NCBI GenBank assembly: GCA_024404025.1
Contig: JAKSQP010000019.1
Span: forward strand, 1 to 44,536
Direction of reading: 5' to 3'
Length of the DNA stretch: 44,536 bases
DNA from: Clostridia bacterium
GTDB lineage: Bacteria; Bacillota; Clostridia; Oscillospirales; Acutalibacteraceae
The position numbers and the translations under genes were made by a program. Positions 7,557 through 15,850 of this stretch are shown one piece after another. The notes below the pieces were generated by a model, which saw only the letters and a program-made list of their open reading frames with translations, was not told the DNA's origin and did no database searches. Numbering within the stretch: position 1 is the stretch's first letter; each line of letters begins with the position of its first letter.

Positions 7557-9098
7557 CTATCTTTTTGTTATTATGGTTATCATCCCGTTTTCGGGGGTGA
7601 TAAAAGGATTGCCGTCGGCAATGCCGAAAAATCCTTTTTCGAGCTTTACTGAGTATAAATAATCGTTTTCTGTAGTGCCTTTGAATTTCATAAAGAGCTC
7701 TTTATTATCGGCGGATACATACGGCACATCGGCATTATCGGCAAAATCAAAGGCGAAACGCGCCGCTTTTTCGGTGTGAATTTTGATTCGTTCCGGCGTG
7801 AAAATATACTTGATTCCGCCACCGCAGCAGGTTGCCGTCTGCTTTTCGTCATCGGTTTCAGAAACGTAATCGCTGCACGGGATTTGCCTGCCTGCGCAGT
7901 CAAGCGGATATATTCCGGCTTTCTTTTCGGCAGAGCTGAAACGGTAGCCATCCATCACCGGCAGGTTGTAATATCCGCAGGAGTGCTCGGTTTCTTTTTT
8001 GTCGAGGAATTTTTCACAAAAATCATCCCTGAAAAGGTAGAAATCCCTGATGTGAAGCACCCCGTTTTCGAAGAGCAGATTGATTCTGTAATTCTTGCAG
8101 TTGTACCAAAAACTCTTTTTGCCGTTTTCCGAATAGTCGGAGTCAATGCACAGTGCCGAAGCGGGCGTTTCGCTGAAATTCTCGCTGAACCACTCCCCTG
8201 CTTCGCCGAGAGTGAGCAGTTCGACCTTGCCGAGTTTTATCTGCTCGCTCAGAATCTCAAACTGCATTTCAAGCCCCTGCGAAATTTTTCTCCAGCCGAA
8301 AGAATTTTCCTGCCCGAATTGGGTGTAGGATAACGCAAGGGATTTGCCGTTATAAACCTCATCAAAATACCACTTTACCCATTTTTCGCTTGAGCCGGAG
8401 CAGCCGTAGACGGGCTCCATTGATGAAACGCCCTGCGCCCTGATGCCGTTTTCAAGCCCTAAATCATACTGATAAATCGGATCTGAACCGAGCATACGGA
8501 AAACGGGAACGTTTATCTGATTCTCCGGCGAATTTGCCGGGCAAATCATATTGTTCACAGAAGGGTAATAGGCGCCCGCATAGTAGCCGCCCCAAATAGT
8601 GTAGCCGTCGGTGCCGTATTGATCCTTACAGTTGCAGGAGACGGTGATGCCGTATTTTTCGCTTATATAGCGAAGCGAAAAAGCATCAATATGCCATGAG
8701 CCCACCGCCTTGGGATATTCGCCGTAATAGCCCTTGAACACCTCAAAGAAGCGGTCAATGAGCAGCTTCCTTTCTTCCGGTTCATAGCCCACAAGAAAGC
8801 CCACATCGTTGTGCCAGTCCCACGGAAATTTTCCGCGCCATTTAAGACCGCAGTCCTCAACAAGAGGCTGAACAACCTCAAACCATATTCCGACCTCGGT
8901 GATATACGAAAATTGCGAAAGCATTTCCCGGTATTCGGGCAGAATCAGCGCATCATATTGGAGAAGGACGGTTGACTTGAAGCCGTATTTCCGGCAAAGC
9001 TCAAGCTCTTTCAGCATTGTTTCGGGCAGATAGGAATTGTCCTTTTCGCGCGGCTCAACCGCTCTGACAAAGTTGACTATATTGGCAATGTTTTTCAT
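7557..9098 (-). CDS. Probable glycoside hydrolase/deacetylase-type barrel protein
   Basis: 513 aa from the ATG at 9098, which lies one base after the TAA of the upstream gene and behind GAGGGA. An earlier in-frame start inside the upstream gene is less likely. The first 330 residues look like the (beta/alpha)7 barrel of the glycoside hydrolase/deacetylase superfamily (MKNIANIVNFVRAVEPRE, STVLLQYDALILPE, FPWDWHNDVGFLVG, GSWHIDAFSL). The last 180 residues are beta-rich. There is no signal peptide, so it is cytoplasmic. It is the last gene of the GNAT-GH39-GH36 operon and probably takes part in the same glycan pathway. The exact reaction is unknown and the family call is by pattern only. Confidence 0.65.
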   Translation of the reverse strand: MKNIANIVNFVRAVEPREKDNSYLPETMLKELELCRKYGFKSTVLLQYDALILPEYREMLSQFSYITEVGIWFEVVQPLVEDCGLKWRGKFPWDWHNDVGFLVGYEPEERKLLIDRFFEVFKGYYGEYPKAVGSWHIDAFSLRYISEKYGITVSCNCKDQYGTDGYTIWGGYYAGAYYPSVNNMICPANSPENQINVPVFRMLGSDPIYQYDLGLENGIRAQGVSSMEPVYGCSGSSEKWVKWYFDEVYNGKSLALSYTQFGQENSFGWRKISQGLEMQFEILSEQIKLGKVELLTLGEAGEWFSENFSETPASALCIDSDYSENGKKSFWYNCKNYRINLLFENGVLHIRDFYLFRDDFCEKFLDKKETEHSCGYYNLPVMDGYRFSSAEKKAGIYPLDCAGRQIPCSDYVSETDDEKQTATCCGGGIKYIFTPERIKIHTEKAARFAFDFADNADVPYVSADNKELFMKFKGTTENDYLYSVKLEKGFFGIADGNPFITPENGMITIITKR

Positions 9099-9099
9099 T

Positions 9100-11616
9100 T
9101 TATCCCTCAGATTCCGTTTCAAATACAATAATGATAACATCCGGACTTCCCGTAAAAGTGTGTTTGAGGCCTGTTGTCATCAGCTCTTCGCCCGTTGCGG
9201 AAAACTCGATATCGGGGGCGTAGTAATCGTGCATAGTGTAGGTTCTTTCGGGAATAAGTCCGCTGAAAACAAGATCAAGCGTATCGGAATCACAGTCCGC
9301 ACGGCGGTAGGAAACGGTAAAGCCCGAAGTGCCGTCCTCAGAGGCAAACTCCATCGCAAGGAATTTATCGTTATCGAAGCCGCCGCAGACAAGCGGATAA
9401 TATTTCTCCGTCATTTCGCCGCGCAGGTCTTTGTAAGAATTGAAGAACTCATTACCTACGGTGCCGAAGGTCTCTATATAGCACGGTATCAGCGAGGTCG
9501 CCGCCTGATAGCGGTTTTCGCAATATTTAAGTGTGCCTGTCAAAGGCAGCCAGCAGGAAACACCGAGTGTCTGCGACTGTGTGGACTCCATCAGGTCGGG
9601 ATGAGGATCGCAGTTGTAGTCGCTTCTCCATATCGGGATACTGCGTCTTGCCATTTCAAGGTCGAGCCTTCTGCCGCCCGAAGCGCAGTTGTCGATTGCA
9701 AGGCCGGGTATCATTTCGGTAAGTTTATCGAGATATTTGTATTCGCCGACGATGTAATGATTTTCGCAGAAGCCTGTTCTGCCGCCGTAATACGCTTCAT
9801 CGCCCGCATCAAAGAACGGAGCAAGGTCAAAGTTCTGATCCTGACGGTAGAAGGTAACGCCGTTTTCTTTCATTGACGAAACAAGGTACTCCGTAAACCA
9901 CGCAAGCGCGTCGTCGTTGGCAAGGTTGAAGCACCATGTGTCGGTACCGTTATCAAGCAGCCAGCCCTCGTTTTCCATGCCCTTGTTGTAGAACACGGTA
10001 TCTTTCAGCACACGCTCGGGCTCGTACCACAGCACCTGTCCGACGCCCTTTTCCTTTCCGTAGTTCGCGAGCTCAGCTATGCCGTTGTCATAGCGGGAGG
10101 TGTCCGGTGTCCAGTTGCCTACGCCGTCCGACCAGTTATCGTTGTATTCATACCAACCCGCATCCATCCAGAAATAATCCACATTTTCATAGACAGAGCT
10201 GTCAAACGAATCAAGAATTTCGAGAATCTCATCCGCTGTGCGTTCGGAAGCGGGGCCTGCAGTCTCAAGCATAGTCACGCCCCTTGCCCAGTCGGGATAT
10301 ACACATTCGGTGATAAATTCGCGGAAGGTATTGAAACCCTTTACGGCGTTGCCGCCGTCATAGAAGCTGAAAGAAACAAGGGGCGAACGGATTTCCTCGC
10401 CGGGTGTCAGACATCCGTTCAGGTTTTTCTGCCCGATAGTCACGTTCACATTTTCGTCCTTTTCGGAAGCTGACATTTTCCACATTCCCGTCCAGCCGAT
10501 TGCCGCAACAACGCCGCCGTCCTTACCGGAGAAATTGAAATACGGCAGAAATTTGTCGGAGGAACGCCCCTCAGTTGTTTCAAAATCCAATCCGCGTATG
10601 CCGCTTGACACCTTGCTCAGCAGGAAATCGTTTGCGGCATTGGAAGAACCGCGGCTGAAATAGATATCGCCTGCGGTGTTTTCAAGGCTGCACTCTGCCG
10701 CGTAAAAATCGGAAACAATACCGCTGTCGGTATCGGAGCTGTTTTTGATGTATACAGTCCATTCGCAGGTCGCCTGCTTCTCATAAATCGTTGACTCCAC
10801 CGAAACGATGATGCCCTGATTGGCGGCGACATATTCGGTAACTGTCGTTACCCCGTTTTTATAAGTTTCTCCGGCTTTTCCGGTTTGGGTATTTCCGACT
10901 TTTATTTCACCTTTTTTGTAAAGTGTTCTGAAATCGGTGTCGCCGATGCGGAAATTGAAAGCGGGAACAAATCCATCCGAAACGGGAAGCACATTTGCGT
11001 TGTACCAGTCGCAGCAACGCTCACGCTCCGCGTCATTGATTGAAGCATCTTTTGCCGCAATCGGCGCAAAGGAAACCTCGCCCGAAGACATCATATCGAA
11101 ATACCAGTATTTTATGTCATCTCTTACGGGGAGCCACGCCGTTACAAGCAGAGCGGGGATACAAAGAGTTGCCAGAATCGCGTTCAGCGGCTTATGTACC
11201 GACTTTGAAAGACGGATGAAAATTATCATCGACATTACGGTGAACATCACGGTTATCACTGCGTATGCGGTGTATATCGCCCTGCGGTTATACAGCCCGC
11301 CCACATTTACAACGGTGAGAATGCCAAAGAGCAAAGCCTCAAAAAAGACGAGCCCGCCTGCAAAAATCAGCACCTTTTTCCCGGCTTTGATTTCTCTGCC
11401 CTTTTTGGCAGAAGCGCACAGCAGAACGCCGCCAGCAAAGCCCGCGCCTGCAAGCACGCTGTTCAGCCCGACGAGCAGAAGATCGGTCCAGTCAAGGAAG
11501 GTGTAATAAAAAGCGTAAAGTCCGTAAATGAATGCCGCGGCAAGTACCGCAAACCACATGGGGAACAGTTTTTTGTTGCCGAATACGGAAAACAGTTTCT
11601 TTTCGGTGGAGCTCAT
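9100..11616 (-). CDS. Membrane-anchored GH36-type alpha-galactosidase
   Basis: 838 aa. Residues 18-165 hold about five membrane segments (MWFAVLAAAFIYGLYAFYY, LLLVGLNSVLAGAGFAGG, VLIFAGGLVFFEALLFGIL, YTAYAVITVMFTVMSMIIF, ILATLCIPALLVTAWL). An odd number would place the rest outside the cell. A beta domain follows (about 180-430), then a GH36/GH-D barrel: YFWMDAGWYEYND (~480), LWYEPERV (~530), YRQDQNFD (probable nucleophile Asp ~593), DNCASGGRRLD (~643) and WRSDY (probable acid/base Asp ~666). Canonical GH36 enzymes read K.DMN and WTSD at these sites. The enzyme should release alpha-galactose or related sugars at the outer membrane face. It overlaps the GH39 gene by ATGA. The polytopic N-terminus is unusual for the family. 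Confidence 0.85.
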   Translation of the reverse strand: MSSTEKKLFSVFGNKKLFPMWFAVLAAAFIYGLYAFYYTFLDWTDLLLVGLNSVLAGAGFAGGVLLCASAKKGREIKAGKKVLIFAGGLVFFEALLFGILTVVNVGGLYNRRAIYTAYAVITVMFTVMSMIIFIRLSKSVHKPLNAILATLCIPALLVTAWLPVRDDIKYWYFDMMSSGEVSFAPIAAKDASINDAERERCCDWYNANVLPVSDGFVPAFNFRIGDTDFRTLYKKGEIKVGNTQTGKAGETYKNGVTTVTEYVAANQGIIVSVESTIYEKQATCEWTVYIKNSSDTDSGIVSDFYAAECSLENTAGDIYFSRGSSNAANDFLLSKVSSGIRGLDFETTEGRSSDKFLPYFNFSGKDGGVVAAIGWTGMWKMSASEKDENVNVTIGQKNLNGCLTPGEEIRSPLVSFSFYDGGNAVKGFNTFREFITECVYPDWARGVTMLETAGPASERTADEILEILDSFDSSVYENVDYFWMDAGWYEYNDNWSDGVGNWTPDTSRYDNGIAELANYGKEKGVGQVLWYEPERVLKDTVFYNKGMENEGWLLDNGTDTWCFNLANDDALAWFTEYLVSSMKENGVTFYRQDQNFDLAPFFDAGDEAYYGGRTGFCENHYIVGEYKYLDKLTEMIPGLAIDNCASGGRRLDLEMARRSIPIWRSDYNCDPHPDLMESTQSQTLGVSCWLPLTGTLKYCENRYQAATSLIPCYIETFGTVGNEFFNSYKDLRGEMTEKYYPLVCGGFDNDKFLAMEFASEDGTSGFTVSYRRADCDSDTLDLVFSGLIPERTYTMHDYYAPDIEFSATGEELMTTGLKHTFTGSPDVIIIVFETESEG

Positions 11617-12959
11617 ATTATATCCTCGCTTTCAATAGTGATAAACGAATATCCGTCAAGAATAATTTTATCGGGTATTTCTCCGCGGTACGTTTCTTTA
11701 TAATCCGTGTCTTTGTTCAGGGTGCGGATTATAACATTTTGTCCTTTTATGCCGCTGATTTCAAGCTTTATTTCTTTCGCGTTTTCGCCGATATTGGCAA
11801 CACAAAGCAGCCTTTTTTCGCCTTTTGCGGCACAGGTGTAAACAAATCCCCCACCATGGCTTTCGCATTCGTTTTTCTGTTTGTAAAGCTCATCAAACTG
11901 CTTAAAGGCGTAATATGTTTTTGACGGTTCAAGGCCGGGAAGGTTATATAATCCGCCGTACTCCACCCAAACCTGGGCATCATAATACATGGCGGAATCT
12001 ATGGGGCACCTCTGCATTTCATACAGACTTGCCGCCGCGTGAGAAGCTCCCTTTTCGTTGCGGTAATTGATATAATTCTGCACGCGTCTGTTGTCCGTTT
12101 CAATGTCGCAGATGTTAACATTCCACTCCGCATCAATGCACTCGGTTTCGGAAAATCTGTATTTATCAAGGGTATCGCGCACAAAGCGGCTTTCGATTTC
12201 AATTTTTTCAAGGTACTGCTTGCCGAGATAGCCGTGGTAGGTGAAGAAATCGAGCGGAGCATTTTCTTCCCGCACATATTCAAGAAAGTTTGTAAAATAC
12301 GATGCATCACCAGAAACCCAGCGCCCGTTTTCAAACTTGCCGAGGATGTAGCAGCTTGAATATCCGCCGACTTTCACCTCCGGGTGAAGCTCCTTGATTC
12401 TCTTAGCCGTTAAGGCATAAAGCTCGTAATACTGCTCCGCCGTGCCGATCCAGTTGGGGCAGCCGTAGGGCTCACACTCGGGATTCAGTCCGTCCGGCTC
12501 ATTCCAGACCTCCCAGTAGTCAATGCCGAAATGGAAGCCGTTTGCCCAGCCGTCGTTATAATGCCTCACGATATGCTCACAGACTGATGCCCACTTTTGC
12601 GGGTCTGACGGGGCAAAAATATTGAACTTTTTCGGTTCGTGCTCAATGGTAACGCCCAAGCGGTACATTACTTTTATGTTGTTTTCAATGAGAGGCTTTA
12701 TGTAATAATCCGTCAGGGTGAAATCATAGGATTTTTCGTCATCGGGATCGGCGGAATAATCGGGGAAAATGCACGGGATATCAACATAATGGGCGTTGCC
12801 GTGGTAGCCCGTGTCGTGAAGCCTTGCAAAAACCGGATTAAGAGCCGTGAAGCTCGGAAGCAGCGGTCCGTAATTCGATTCGCGGGCAGCGTTATTAAAG
12901 CCGTGAACGGGCTTGATTTTGCCGGTTATATTATTGAAATCCGCTCTGACGGTTACCAT
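11613..12959 (-). CDS. GH39-family glycosidase (beta-xylosidase/iduronidase-like)
   Basis: 448 aa from the ATG at 12959 (GAGGGA upstream, one base after the GNAT stop); an in-frame TTG further upstream is less convincing. The N-terminus ITGKIKPVHGFNNA and FARLHDTGY are typical of GH39. YWEVWNEPDG near residue 150 carries the acid/base Glu, and TECIDAEWN near 270 carries the nucleophile Glu. There is no signal peptide, so it acts in the cytoplasm on imported beta-linked sugars (xylosides are the common substrate; others are possible). It overlaps the downstream GH36 gene by four bases, which implies translational coupling. Confidence 0.85.
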   Translation of the reverse strand: MVTVRADFNNITGKIKPVHGFNNAARESNYGPLLPSFTALNPVFARLHDTGYHGNAHYVDIPCIFPDYSADPDDEKSYDFTLTDYYIKPLIENNIKVMYRLGVTIEHEPKKFNIFAPSDPQKWASVCEHIVRHYNDGWANGFHFGIDYWEVWNEPDGLNPECEPYGCPNWIGTAEQYYELYALTAKRIKELHPEVKVGGYSSCYILGKFENGRWVSGDASYFTNFLEYVREENAPLDFFTYHGYLGKQYLEKIEIESRFVRDTLDKYRFSETECIDAEWNVNICDIETDNRRVQNYINYRNEKGASHAAASLYEMQRCPIDSAMYYDAQVWVEYGGLYNLPGLEPSKTYYAFKQFDELYKQKNECESHGGGFVYTCAAKGEKRLLCVANIGENAKEIKLEISGIKGQNVIIRTLNKDTDYKETYRGEIPDKIILDGYSFITIESEDII

Positions 12960-12960
12960 T

Positions 12961-13434
12961 TTAATCCCTCGCAAATCTTTTCAAGTAAAGGTACTCACCC
13001 GACGGGTGCACGCCGAGACGCTCAAAGCCGCATTTTTCATACAGATGCTGTGCGGGGATGTTATCCGTCGCCGTTCTGAGCAGAAGCCCCGCATAGCCTT
13101 CGGAAGCAATGTCGGCAAATATCTCTTTAATAAAAGCCGTGCCCACGCCTTTGCCCTGCTCCGAATCCCGCACGGCAATGCCGAACCACGGAACCGTTCT
13201 GTCAATATCCCAGATGAACGCAAGGGCAACAAGCTCATCGCCCTCATAGGCAACATAAAAAACGTGGTCCTTTTTGCCGTTTTCAAAGAACTCCATTGTC
13301 CTTTTCTCGTTGCCGTGGTTCACATTGAAAAAGCGCGCGCTTTTTTCCTCCATTGAGGCGTAAAAGTCAAATATATTTTCTTTGTCGCGCTGTTCCATTC
13401 TTCTTATTTTCAAATCAATCACGCCTTTTATCAT
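12961..13434 (-). CDS. GNAT-family N-acetyltransferase
   Basis: 157 aa. It has the acetyl-CoA-binding core (WFGIAVRDSEQGKGVGTAFI, then LLLRTATDNIPAQHLYEKCGFERLG), a typical complete GNAT fold. The substrate cannot be told. The ATG at 13434 has a weak upstream site; a TTG at 13413, 10 nt after AAAAGG, is an equally good start. It is the first gene of the operon with GH39, GH36 and the barrel protein. A possible promoter (TTGTGC, 17 nt, TATACT) straddles the edge of the repeat at 13472, so repeat insertion may have shaped its expression. Confidence 0.85.
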   Translation of the reverse strand: MIKGVIDLKIRRMEQRDKENIFDFYASMEEKSARFFNVNHGNEKRTMEFFENGKKDHVFYVAYEGDELVALAFIWDIDRTVPWFGIAVRDSEQGKGVGTAFIKEIFADIASEGYAGLLLRTATDNIPAQHLYEKCGFERLGVHPSGEYLYLKRFARD

Positions 13435-13471
13435 TTAATTAATCTCAGTATAACACACAGAAAATGCCGGC

Positions 13472-13781
13472 ACAACAACACATCAATGGTCATTTCTGTT
13501 ATGCCATGAAGCTTGGTATCAAAAAACCTGAACTTTACAAAAGTATCAGAAAACTTATTGCGTAACTCATACTTGAATATATGCTTTTTGAGAGGACGGT
13601 ATTTACTGACCTCTATCTTGTCGTGCCCGAATTTGCATTTTTTATCACCATCTTGGATTTGCGGACCCGAGCCTCTTTTTTTACCGTTTTTTCTCGGACT
13701 TTTACAATCGCCTATCTATAATATTTTTATTATAACAACACTACACAAAATAAGCAATACATTCCGCAAATAATTCACCAT
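13472..13781 (+). repeat. 310-bp direct repeat, right copy
   Basis: Corresponds to 6146-6455. It starts inside the transposase (ending GHFCYAMKLGI, stop at 13565) without the rest of that gene, continues through the T-rich tail, and ends in the module spacer. It borders the GNAT operon on its upstream side. Confidence 0.85.
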
Positions 13782-13800
13782 TACAGAAAGGGGGACAAAT

Positions 13801-13997
13801 ATGCCCAATAAATACGAAGAATACTATGAATTAGCCGGATAATCGAAGAGCCGGAAATCTCCGTTCTCACGGAGAACACCATTTGGTACGATGGACCTCA
13901 GATTGAAATCCCTGATACCGGCAGTAATAATCCCTTTTGGGCTGTTGCGGTCTGTATAATCGGAATTGGTGCTGTGTTCGCATTGGCATTGATATAA
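13801..13997 (+). pseudogene. Small wall-anchored protein gene, broken (module copy)
   Basis: Same layout as 1683-1879: AGAAAGGGGG, ATG, MPNKYEEYYELAG, stop, then a shifted open frame to IEIPDTG, a membrane segment and TAA. Several substitutions in the linker distinguish it. All copies share the same frame break after GCCGGA, so the lesion predates their spread, or the 13-codon frame is itself what is translated. Confidence 0.55.
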
Positions 13998-14004
13998 AGA
14001 AAAA

Positions 14005-14033
14005 CTCCTGCCGAGGGCAATTCTCGGCAGGAG
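14005..14033 (-). terminator. Rho-independent terminator of DUF6273 gene C
   Basis: CTCCTGCCGAG pairs perfectly with CTCGGCAGGAG, followed on the minus strand by TTTTTCTTT. It is a compensated version of the hairpins at 72 and 1886. Confidence 0.85.
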
Positions 14034-14044
14034 CTGATAAATTA

Positions 14045-15532
14045 TTACGGTTTTACTTCAACTTTAGGAAGCAAATTGAAAAGACCTTTGAAGAACGCTA
14101 TAAGCTTCTTGAAGAATCCGGCATTGCAGGTAATTTTGCCGCCGTCTTTTGAAAGTTCGTTTTCGTTTGAATCTTTCTGAACCTTGCCGTTTGCATCAAT
14201 TACTTTTACGGTATAGTTGATATCGGACTTGATTTCACCGTATTCGTAGGAAACAGACTTGTTGTTACCCTCGGCAACCTTCTGACTGCCGAGATATATC
14301 GCAAGCTTGCAGTCATCGGGTACATTGGTTGCGGTTGCTGTGATTGTTACTATGCTGCGGTAGTCAACGGTTTGTGCAGAAGCAGTCTTTACATCAGATT
14401 GAAAGATGTCAGATGTCAGATTAAGTTTTAAAGCCGGACGTACGCCCCTGTAAGAGTCATCGACATAGTAGCCGCCGTGACTGTCGCCGCTGCTGTCGCC
14501 GTCGCGGTCGACTCCGCACGCATAGTAGGAACCGTCATAGGGCGAGCGCAGCAACCACCAAGAGTTTCCGTCGTATTCACTTCCGGAACTCTTGTAAACA
14601 TAAAGTCCCTGACACTTTGCGTAATCCGTTCCCTTTGCTCTTCTTGCGGGATCATATTCATATTCGTCAGAATTAAAACCATATTCGGTATTTTTTACTT
14701 CATCATAAGAGAGCAGGAATACCTTGTCGCTTGAATTCTGACTGTCGAATGAGGAATCCCAAGGACAACTGTTGTCACAGTTATACTTCAGCAGCTTGTT
14801 TTGCTGACTTTCGCTGAATGCGGTGGCATAGAAATCCTCTGTGAGCCACTTACGGATTGAGCTGTTATAGTAATCATTTGCGTAATTTGTGTGTGCTTCA
14901 TTGCCGTAGTATTCACTCAATGTGCTCTTTGAGCCTACACCGTACCAGATATAATTGTTATATGCCTGGGAATCAATAATGCTCTCGCACATCACAAGAC
15001 CCGTGCTTGAATCAAGCACTCTCCACACAAGCGGCTCATATTTGAACCAATAAGTATTGCCGACTGTGTAGCCGTTGTCATCCTGTTGGGTGTCGGCAGA
15101 AGTTGTTGACGCATCTTCTGTCCAACATGGTCTGTATGTGCTGAATTTAACACCTCTGTATTTTTCCGGAACAGATCCGTTCATTACTGTTACATCACAA
15201 TACATCATATAGTCAGCCGAGGACATCTGACCGTCAGCCTCTTCGCCCGTTCCGCTGTAATACTTATATGATTTCCAGCCGCTTGCTTTACTGTTGAGTG
15301 TTGAACCCATTGATGACGTTACATCTGTCTGCGGATATGAACCGAATCTGATATGTGTGCTGTCTGCCCAACCGTCATTGCTGCCCGTGCCGTCGGAATA
15401 ACTTGCCGCACTTGCTTTAACGCTGAATGCATCAAGCACCTCGGCAAATCCGCCTCCTCCGACGGCAACAGAGCCCGGCACCATAACGGCGCAGAGCAAA
15501 AGTGATAAAAGCTTCTTTGACATTTTCATCAT
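14045..15532 (-). CDS. Secreted DUF6273 (C-type-lectin-like) protein, paralogue C
   Basis: 495 aa from the first ATG of an ATGATG pair; by comparison with A and B the second ATG (15529) may be used. Signal peptide as in A and B. The region after it differs (SYSDGTGSNDGWADSTHIRF). The centre matches B almost exactly and the end matches both, finishing FFKKLIAFFKGLFNLLPK. A short deletion removes the TETGTIV linker found in A and B. The loop before GVRPAL is three codons longer than in B and rich in Asp. Own promoter and terminator. Function unknown; probably an exported binding protein. Confidence 0.85.
   Translation of the reverse strand: MMKMSKKLLSLLLCAVMVPGSVAVGGGGFAEVLDAFSVKASAASYSDGTGSNDGWADSTHIRFGSYPQTDVTSSMGSTLNSKASGWKSYKYYSGTGEEADGQMSSADYMMYCDVTVMNGSVPEKYRGVKFSTYRPCWTEDASTTSADTQQDDNGYTVGNTYWFKYEPLVWRVLDSSTGLVMCESIIDSQAYNNYIWYGVGSKSTLSEYYGNEAHTNYANDYYNSSIRKWLTEDFYATAFSESQQNKLLKYNCDNSCPWDSSFDSQNSSDKVFLLSYDEVKNTEYGFNSDEYEYDPARRAKGTDYAKCQGLYVYKSSGSEYDGNSWWLLRSPYDGSYYACGVDRDGDSSGDSHGGYYVDDSYRGVRPALKLNLTSDIFQSDVKTASAQTVDYRSIVTITATATNVPDDCKLAIYLGSQKVAEGNNKSVSYEYGEIKSDINYTVKVIDANGKVQKDSNENELSKDGGKITCNAGFFKKLIAFFKGLFNLLPKVEVKP
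14444..14539 (-). other. Candidate hypervariable loop of paralogue C
   Basis: 32 codons between RSP and GVRPAL, rich in GAC, AGC, GGC and TAC. Differences from B are at codon positions 1 and 2 over the first 17 codons. A three-codon insertion follows, which simple template mutagenesis would not produce. Confidence 0.6.
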
Positions 15533-15563
15533 ACACTACCTCACTTTATCTGTAATATTTTTT

Positions 15564-15592
15564 ATTATAACAATTTTACTCAAAATAAGCAA
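15564..15592 (-). promoter_or_regulatory. Promoter of DUF6273 gene C
   Basis: On the minus strand TTGCTT (15592-15587), a 17-nt spacer and TATAAT (15569-15564). The same design occurs upstream of A and B. Confidence 0.8.
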
Positions 15593-15628
15593 TACATTCC
15601 GCAAATAATTCACCATCAAAGAAAGGAG

Positions 15629-15850
15629 GTTCTTCAGGACTCAATGATGTTCCGCCTTGTTCAGATTTCCGAAAACTCCGGAAGATTAACTTCTGAATTC
15701 AAAGAGAGAAATTCATCTGTTCCCTGGGGCGATATAGCCGGCCTTCGGAACAAAATAGTACACGATTACGGAAATGTTGACCTGTGTGTTGTTTTTGATA
15801 CTCTCAAATATGACATTCCCTTTCTTCGTGATATTTTCTCAAATATCTGA
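15629..15850 (+). pseudogene. HepT-like (DUF86) ribonuclease toxin, N-terminally truncated
   Basis: The frame reads VLQDSMMFRLVQISEN, then VPWGDIAGLRNKIVHDYG, then TLKYDIPFLRDIF. This is the C-terminal 70 or so residues of the HepT family, including the R(X4)H catalytic motif (RNKIVH) and the following Tyr. About 40 N-terminal residues are missing and are replaced at AAAGG by the repeat module's spacer. An ATG at 15644 behind AAAGGAGG could still give a 68-aa product. No MntA-type antitoxin gene is adjacent. Most likely a dead remnant. Confidence 0.7.

Noticed and set aside
7776..8333. 185-codon plus-strand frame inside the barrel-protein gene, and the 279-codon frame at 9037-9876 inside the GH36 gene
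   Set aside because: Both are antisense to genes with clear family motifs and have no supporting start signals or homology.
114..15532. DGR reverse transcriptase or template repeat within the window
   Set aside because: No reading frame shows RT motifs, and no fourth loop copy rich in AAC/AAT codons was found; if they exist they lie outside the window.
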